From Fukatsuia anoeciicola (GTDB taxonomy: Bacteria > Pseudomonadota > Gammaproteobacteria > Enterobacterales > Enterobacteriaceae), in the NCBI RefSeq assembly GCF_964059965.1, contig NZ_OZ060923.1, positions 806,001-870,000 on the forward strand: 64,000 bases of DNA. The letters run 5' to 3'. Below the pieces are notes generated by a model. That model did no database searches. It worked only from the letters and a program-made list of their open reading frames with translations, and had not been told where the DNA came from. Position numbers and translations under genes: made by a program. The stretch's first letter is position 1. Each line of letters begins with the position of its first letter. Below are positions 59,278-64,000 of this stretch, in pieces.

Positions 59278-59459
59278 TCTCTATTTTCCTCTATTTTGAT
59301 TTAAATGTTAATTATTAATCTAAAACAAGTAAAATACATATAGTTTTTAATCTTATTAAAACTAGAATTAAATAATTCGATAACTATTTCTAATATTTTA
59401 ATTTTTATCTAGGTTCTTAACCTTAATATTAATCTTAATCTTACTATTATTAGTTAAAT

Positions 59460-59501
59460 CTAACATTAAGACTAATAGGACAATATTAGTCTTAATGTTA
59501 G
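59460..59501. repeat. 18-bp perfect stem with 6-base loop upstream of pyrB
   Basis: Arms CTAACATTAAGACTAATA (59460-59477) and its complement (59484-59501) around GGACAA. It lies in the 5' region of pyrB, 183 bases before the start codon. No U-tract directly follows on the minus strand. Confidence 0.9.
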
Positions 59502-61114
59502 TAATGACTTTGTCGTTAAACGTGCTTCATAATATAATTTATGACTTAAACTTTATATATAGTTAAATAATTTTATTGTAGATCTAGTATTTATCTCTAG
59601 TTTATTTTTTATTTTTATTTTTTTATCATTATTATTTATGTTTTTTAAAACACGATAACGTAACCACATGTACTTTTCTAGAAATAAAAATAATCTATTA
59701 ACTAATTATTAATATAGACTGAATAATATCCCTGCCGGTATAATTAATAACTATAGTTAAATAATACGATTATTTGTTTTAAACATTAGCAGATATATCT
59801 TTGGATACCGTGGTTTGATAAATAAAATTACATAACTCAACATGACGTGCTAAAAAGTAACCACAGATTTATCTAGCCTATTTATTAAGTGTAGTTTTAG
59901 ATCTTAGTATAGATTAAATAAAAAATCCACGTTGAAAATATAATCTATATTAATTAGTCAACTATATTTAAAACTAAATAATTTAAAAACAATAGTAAAT
60001 TTACGTCACGTTTATTAATTAAGCGAATATATAGTATATTAATTATCTTATATACTAACATTTAAGGGTATTAATTACTACATTAACTCGTAAATACAAA
60101 GATTTAGTGACGTACTTCTTTAGTAATTACATTTTTCTAAGAATAGATATTTATTTATTAGCAGGTAGATATATTCTACTTCTAAGGATGAATTTCTACC
60201 TAATATTTAATACTAGCATTATATATTACTATAATGTTAGGTAAGTTTCTTATTATATGCATTTAAAAATAGTAGTTATGGGAAAAAATTTGCAGGTAGT
60301 TATTTTATTATAGATTTAAATATTTTAGGTGATTTAGATATATTGCGTACATCAATATTTACACAGTAAGTTTTTCTTTCAATATATTTATATGAATTAT
60401 AGCAGTAATATTACAGATAAGTTATCAATATAATAAAATCTTATATCTTCTAACACACGTAAAACTAAAGATCTTCCTATAAACTAAAATGACTACTAAT
60501 AATAACAAGTACCATGCGATAATGTCCCCATTGTAAAACTTTTACTGAGATAGTTCGATAATAATTTAGCAAAACTTTTTATTACTTTTAATTATACATA
60601 AATTGTAACATATAACTATGTTTGCTAATTTATTAATTACTAATGATAATACATGTAAGTAAATTTTTTTATATTGGTTTACCTGTACTAGAAAAATAAA
60701 TAATAGATTGATAGATTAATTATTAATAACTTCTAAAATAATAGATTAATTAGATAAATAAATACACTAATAGCACTTAATATGCTTTCTTTTTATTTTT
60801 TTGTATAAATGGTAATATCATTACTAGTTTCTATCTTACCTAATTTTTCATGTGTTAATAATATATTAAAGATAACCTATATTTTAGGCCTAATTATTTA
60901 GTACTAGCTCATCAATAGTTTCTAAAACTTACTTTTACTTGAATACTTTTCAGTATTTTAGATCTTAATATATTTAATATTAAGTACTGAATATAGCTAT
61001 ATTTGTGTGGTTATTAATTATTTTATCTTTTACTTAAGTACTATCTCATCTTAATATTGTATTTTACATGTAAAATTAGTTAAATTATTAAGTCTATTAA
61101 GAGATATAAAATTA

Positions 61115-61141
61115 ATTACTATAAACATCGTTTATAGTAAT
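61115..61141. repeat. 12-bp perfect stem with 3-base loop
   Basis: Arms ATTACTATAAAC and GTTTATAGTAAT around ATC in otherwise featureless DNA. Confidence 0.7.
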
Positions 61142-62554
61142 CTTAAATAGGTTCTTAATATTTTTAATTTATTTTTATGCTTTTAAGCTAAAATATTAGT
61201 TTGTCTATTAGCGCGTTAATTATTACATAAATGTCTTTCTATTATTAGTAGCGCATAAATTTTCCTTTACATATACTCTTTCCTTTAATATATGTTGTAT
61301 TTTTATATGCTTATGGTTACGTATATTTACTAAATATAATCTGAATATATTCAAATTTATCTAATTTATAAGTTTTATAGTGTAAAATTATACACTAAAT
61401 TATTAATCTTTATATTAAACTAGATTACATTAAACTATATACTATTTTCTTCTTAGCTTAATTAAATTAACTATTTATATCAATTTAATAAAATATAAAA
61501 TAATAATATCTATATATTTAAATAATATACCTAACTATAATATTTATTCATATACTACAGAGTTAATTTTTTATTATTAAATAATTAGCAGAATTAACTG
61601 CTATTATTAATTTTTTTATTAATACTTATTATTATCGTTAAGTATACTACTATTTATATTAGCATGGTATTAATTAATTTTAGCATGACTAATTATAAAT
61701 ATTTAATGCTGCTAACTAGATACTAGTTATTTATGTATGATAGAAATTTAAAATTATACACTTAAATATACCATTATTAATCAAATAACTTAAATATAAA
61801 TTCAAAGATTAAATTAGGATAATTTATTTTTTAAATACTATTTCTTTAGTAGATTCAAACAAATTATATTACGAAAATTACAATTACATAAATTATCTAA
61901 TAAATTAAAATAATTACTAATAATTAAATATATTTCGATTAGATAGATATATTTTAGTGAACTATAATAATTATGCGATTAAATACTAATATGATTTCTA
62001 TTGTATTGATGATTAGTTTAGAAGTACTTTGCTGTTACGGGTATTTATCGGTATTATAATAAGATATCTAGTTTTACATGCTGTATCAATAATAGATATT
62101 AGGATAATAATGTAGATGCCTGAGAAAACAAGTATGGTCACTTATATATGAGATAATCTTAAAGATTTTAGGTAATTTGTTTTTAACAAATAACTAGATT
62201 AATATACTATAATTATTACGCATGCTTTATAAAATAATAGTACTATAAATTTATTATAGATTAAATTTAGCAGTGATTATTTAAATATTTTTAAAGAGTA
62301 TTTTATATATATTATGATTGATAAAATCAATAATTTTTATGTCAGTTTTATGATAATACTTATTTACTTTAATAAAAGATTACTACAAATGTTTATTATA
62401 CTTTTTATAGCTTTAAGATTATCATTAATCTCTAATCTAGATAGAGGTATAAATATTATTTTATAACGTTAGATTAATATTTCTCAAATAAATATCTAAT
62501 TAAAATAGCTTATTACTTATTTTAAAGCTGATATAAATTAAAAAACTATTTAAA

Positions 62555-63280
62555 TTAGAGGCGAAATTCAGCACCTAAATAAACCTGTTTAACCTGTTCA
62601 TCTGCTAAAATTTTTTGTGGCGTACCATACGAAATAAGATGCCCCTGACTAACAATATAGGCTTTTTTACAGATGTCTAGTGTTTCACGTACATTATGAT
62701 CAGTAATTAAAATACCTAAACCACTATTACGCAATTGTTTTATAATTTTTTTGATATCAATAACTGAAATAGGATCAACACCTGCAAATGGCTCGTCAAG
62801 TAAAATAAACTTAGGATTAGCTGCTAATGCCCTAGCAATTTCAACTCGACGACGTTCTCCACCAGATAATGATTGGCCTAAACTATCACGTAAATGAGAG
62901 ATACGGAACTCTTCCATTAATATTTCGACTTGCTCCTTACGTTGCTGTCGTGATAGATGTTTGTGGATTTCTAATACTGCCATTAAGTTATAGTAAACAT
63001 TTAGACCACGAAAAATAGAGGCCTCCTGCGGTAAATAACCAATACCACGCCGAGCACGTTCGTGCAAAGGCAGTAAACTAATATCTTCTTTATTTATAAA
63101 AATACGTCCAGCATCGAGAGGTATAATACCAACAACCATATAAAAAGTTGTTGTTTTACCAGCCCCATTAGGACCTAATAAACCTACAATTTCACCCGAG
63201 TTTACTGTTAAACTAATGTTTTTAACAATGCTACGGCCTTTATAGAATTTAGCTATACTCTGTGCGATTAAGCTTGCCAT
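62555..63280 (-). CDS. lptB: LPS export ABC transporter ATPase LptB
   Basis: LptB powers extraction of LPS from the inner membrane with LptFG. The 241-residue protein has exactly the E. coli length. Walker A GPNGAGKTTTFYMVVG near residue 35, Q-loop YLPQEASIF near 83, signature LSGGERRRVEIARAL near 137, Walker B FILLDEPFAGVDP near 156, and switch His in ITDHNVRETLD near 193. ATG 63280. It follows lptA by six bases; with lptC the three form the lptCAB operon of E. coli. Ends GAEFRL as in the family. Confidence 0.98.
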   Translation of the reverse strand: MASLIAQSIAKFYKGRSIVKNISLTVNSGEIVGLLGPNGAGKTTTFYMVVGIIPLDAGRIFINKEDISLLPLHERARRGIGYLPQEASIFRGLNVYYNLMAVLEIHKHLSRQQRKEQVEILMEEFRISHLRDSLGQSLSGGERRRVEIARALAANPKFILLDEPFAGVDPISVIDIKKIIKQLRNSGLGILITDHNVRETLDICKKAYIVSQGHLISYGTPQKILADEQVKQVYLGAEFRL

Positions 63281-63286
63281 AACATT

Positions 63287-63847
63287 TTATTTATCCTTTT
63301 TATTATTTAGTATTTTAAATTCTTTATCTTGTAACTGAGCAGGTAGTAATATAGTAGTTACATGCTTGTCTTTATTGCTAAACGCTTCTATTTTTTGTTT
63401 ATCTATTAAATAAGTAATACGATCAGCTTTAATGTTACTATCTAACTGTTTTATATAAGCATTATCTATTAATACTAGTAATTGGTTGGCAAATTCATAA
63501 CGTATTTTTTGGCTATGACCACTTATTATTTTAGTATTATTCTGTATTTGATAAAAAGTAACTGGATTAGCAAAACCTTCAATTACCATTTTATTTATGT
63601 CTCCATTAGGGCAGTATGCCATAACCTTATCAGCTTTAATCTTAATAGAATTTTGTGTAATGATCACATTTTTAGTAAATAATGAAATATTGTTAGGGAT
63701 ATCTAATAACTGTTTATCAGATATAATATTAATTAATTGTTTATTATTATCAATTGATGCTATGGTAGATGGTAAATAGCTAGTTAAAAATAAAATTAAA
63801 AATAGGTTAATAAACAAAATATTATAACTTTTATTTTTGTATTTCAT
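63287..63847 (-). CDS. lptA: Periplasmic LPS bridge protein LptA
   Basis: LptA polymerises into the periplasmic bridge carrying LPS from LptC to LptD. From ATG 63847 it has 186 residues (E. coli 185). A Sec signal peptide begins MKYKNKSYNILFINLFLILF and ends near residue 30. The OstA-fold core includes NVIITQNSIKIKADKVMAYC, FYQIQNNTKIISGHSQKIRY, AYIKQLDSNIKADRITYLID and FSNKDKHVTTILLPAQLQDK. The frame opens seven codons upstream, but this ATG fits the family and overlaps the lptC stop by 17 bases, like the E. coli overlap. That argues for translational coupling. Confidence 0.95.
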   Translation of the reverse strand: MKYKNKSYNILFINLFLILFLTSYLPSTIASIDNNKQLINIISDKQLLDIPNNISLFTKNVIITQNSIKIKADKVMAYCPNGDINKMVIEGFANPVTFYQIQNNTKIISGHSQKIRYEFANQLLVLIDNAYIKQLDSNIKADRITYLIDKQKIEAFSNKDKHVTTILLPAQLQDKEFKILNNKKDK

Positions 63848-64000
63848 AATATGTCTTAACCTTTCCAACTAATTCAGCAACCTGACTATATAAATTTCCA
63901 TGTATTTTCATACTATTAGTAAAAAAATTAATACCATATAAGGTTACTTGATTATTAGAAGAAATATCCTGATTAATTAAGTTAATTTGAGCATTATTAG
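63831..64000 (-). CDS. lptC: LPS transport protein LptC, C-terminal part (cut by window edge)
   Basis: LptC is the bitopic inner-membrane protein that passes LPS from LptB2FG to LptA. Only the last ~56 codons are in the window: NAQINLINQDISSNNQVTLY, GINFFTNSMKIHGNLYSQVA and ELVGKVKTYYEIQK, then stop at 63831-63833. These match the end of E. coli LptC (NAQINLVTQDVTSEDLVTLY and onward to SYEIQNK). Its stop overlaps the lptA start. The N-terminal anchor lies outside the window. Confidence 0.93.
   Translation of the reverse strand, partial: NNAQINLINQDISSNNQVTLYGINFFTNSMKIHGNLYSQVAELVGKVKTYYEIQK

Larger units (their letters stand above)
59278..62554. other. Large gene-free region between pyrB and lptB
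   Basis: 3.3 kb with no intact frame or RNA gene. By E. coli order rpoN, hpf and ptsN should follow lptB on the minus strand; only a very weak RpoN-like run (AILIRYLFEKY) occurs near 62510-62480, too weak to call. Contains the stems at 59460-59501 and 61115-61141. No repeat A or B seen. Confidence 0.55.

Noticed and set aside
62430..62550. Possible rpoN remnant after lptB
   Set aside because: Order is right, but the residue match is too short and low-complexity to support.

Overview
The window looks like a piece of the chromosome of a genome-reduced insect-type endosymbiont of the Enterobacterales (Gammaproteobacteria). Every recognisable protein is closest, from memory, to Escherichia coli-type housekeeping proteins. 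Base composition is extremely A+T rich, above all between genes. By adding up the intact reading frames I get only about 31.5 kb of coding sequence in 64 kb, so roughly half the window is non-coding. I cannot name the genus. The closest analogues in style are recently host-restricted symbionts still eroding pseudogenes, not compact old ones such as Buchnera.

Layout, left to right. 0-6 kb: rsmB (cut by the window edge), fmt and def, then the ABC exporter yadG-yadH. 6-10.5 kb: prfC, gpsA, a dead secB and the rhodanese yibN. 11.6-19 kb: the rplS-trmD-rimM-rpsP-ffh block, a dead dgkA and plsB. 19.4-23.2 kb: thiD, three tRNA genes (Arg-CCU, Leu-UAA, Cys-GCA) and dolP, with a dead diaA next to it. 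26.8-28.1 kb: an intact trimeric autotransporter adhesin. 29-36 kb: ackA-pta, remnants of yfbV and yfbR, and alaA. 37-47 kb: rppH with a dead mutH beside it, asd, the groES-groEL operon behind a sigma-32 type promoter, and dnaX-ybaB followed by a dead recR. 47.5-52.2 kb: hldE, a dead amiB, tsaE and hha with a dead tomB. 53-59.3 kb: a whole dead parC, ruvB, and pyrB with a dead pyrI. 62.5-64 kb: lptC (cut)-lptA-lptB.

The non-coding half is not featureless. Reading it in the gene order expected from E. coli, I find eleven ghost genes whose amino-acid register can still be followed through many stops and frameshifts: secB, dgkA, diaA, yfbV, yfbR, mutH, recR, amiB, tomB, parC and pyrI. It also holds two families of dispersed AT-rich repeats of roughly 0.5-0.65 kb (called A and B here), several of which abut ghost genes, and many long perfect inverted repeats, including a 56-bp palindrome without a loop. 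One palindrome inside a repeat copy is perfect where the other copies are imperfect, which points to palindrome correction by template switching.

Functionally the surviving genes cover translation and protein maturation, lipid and LPS supply (plsB, hldE, lptABC, dolP), acetate energy metabolism, alanine and aspartate-family metabolism, pyrimidine synthesis, chaperonin and clamp loader. The dead ones remove mismatch repair (mutH), RecFOR repair (recR), topoisomerase IV (parC), replication timing (diaA), SecB export, lipid recycling (dgkA) and ATCase regulation (pyrI). The adhesin, hha and the dnaX frameshift site are the most notable retained features.
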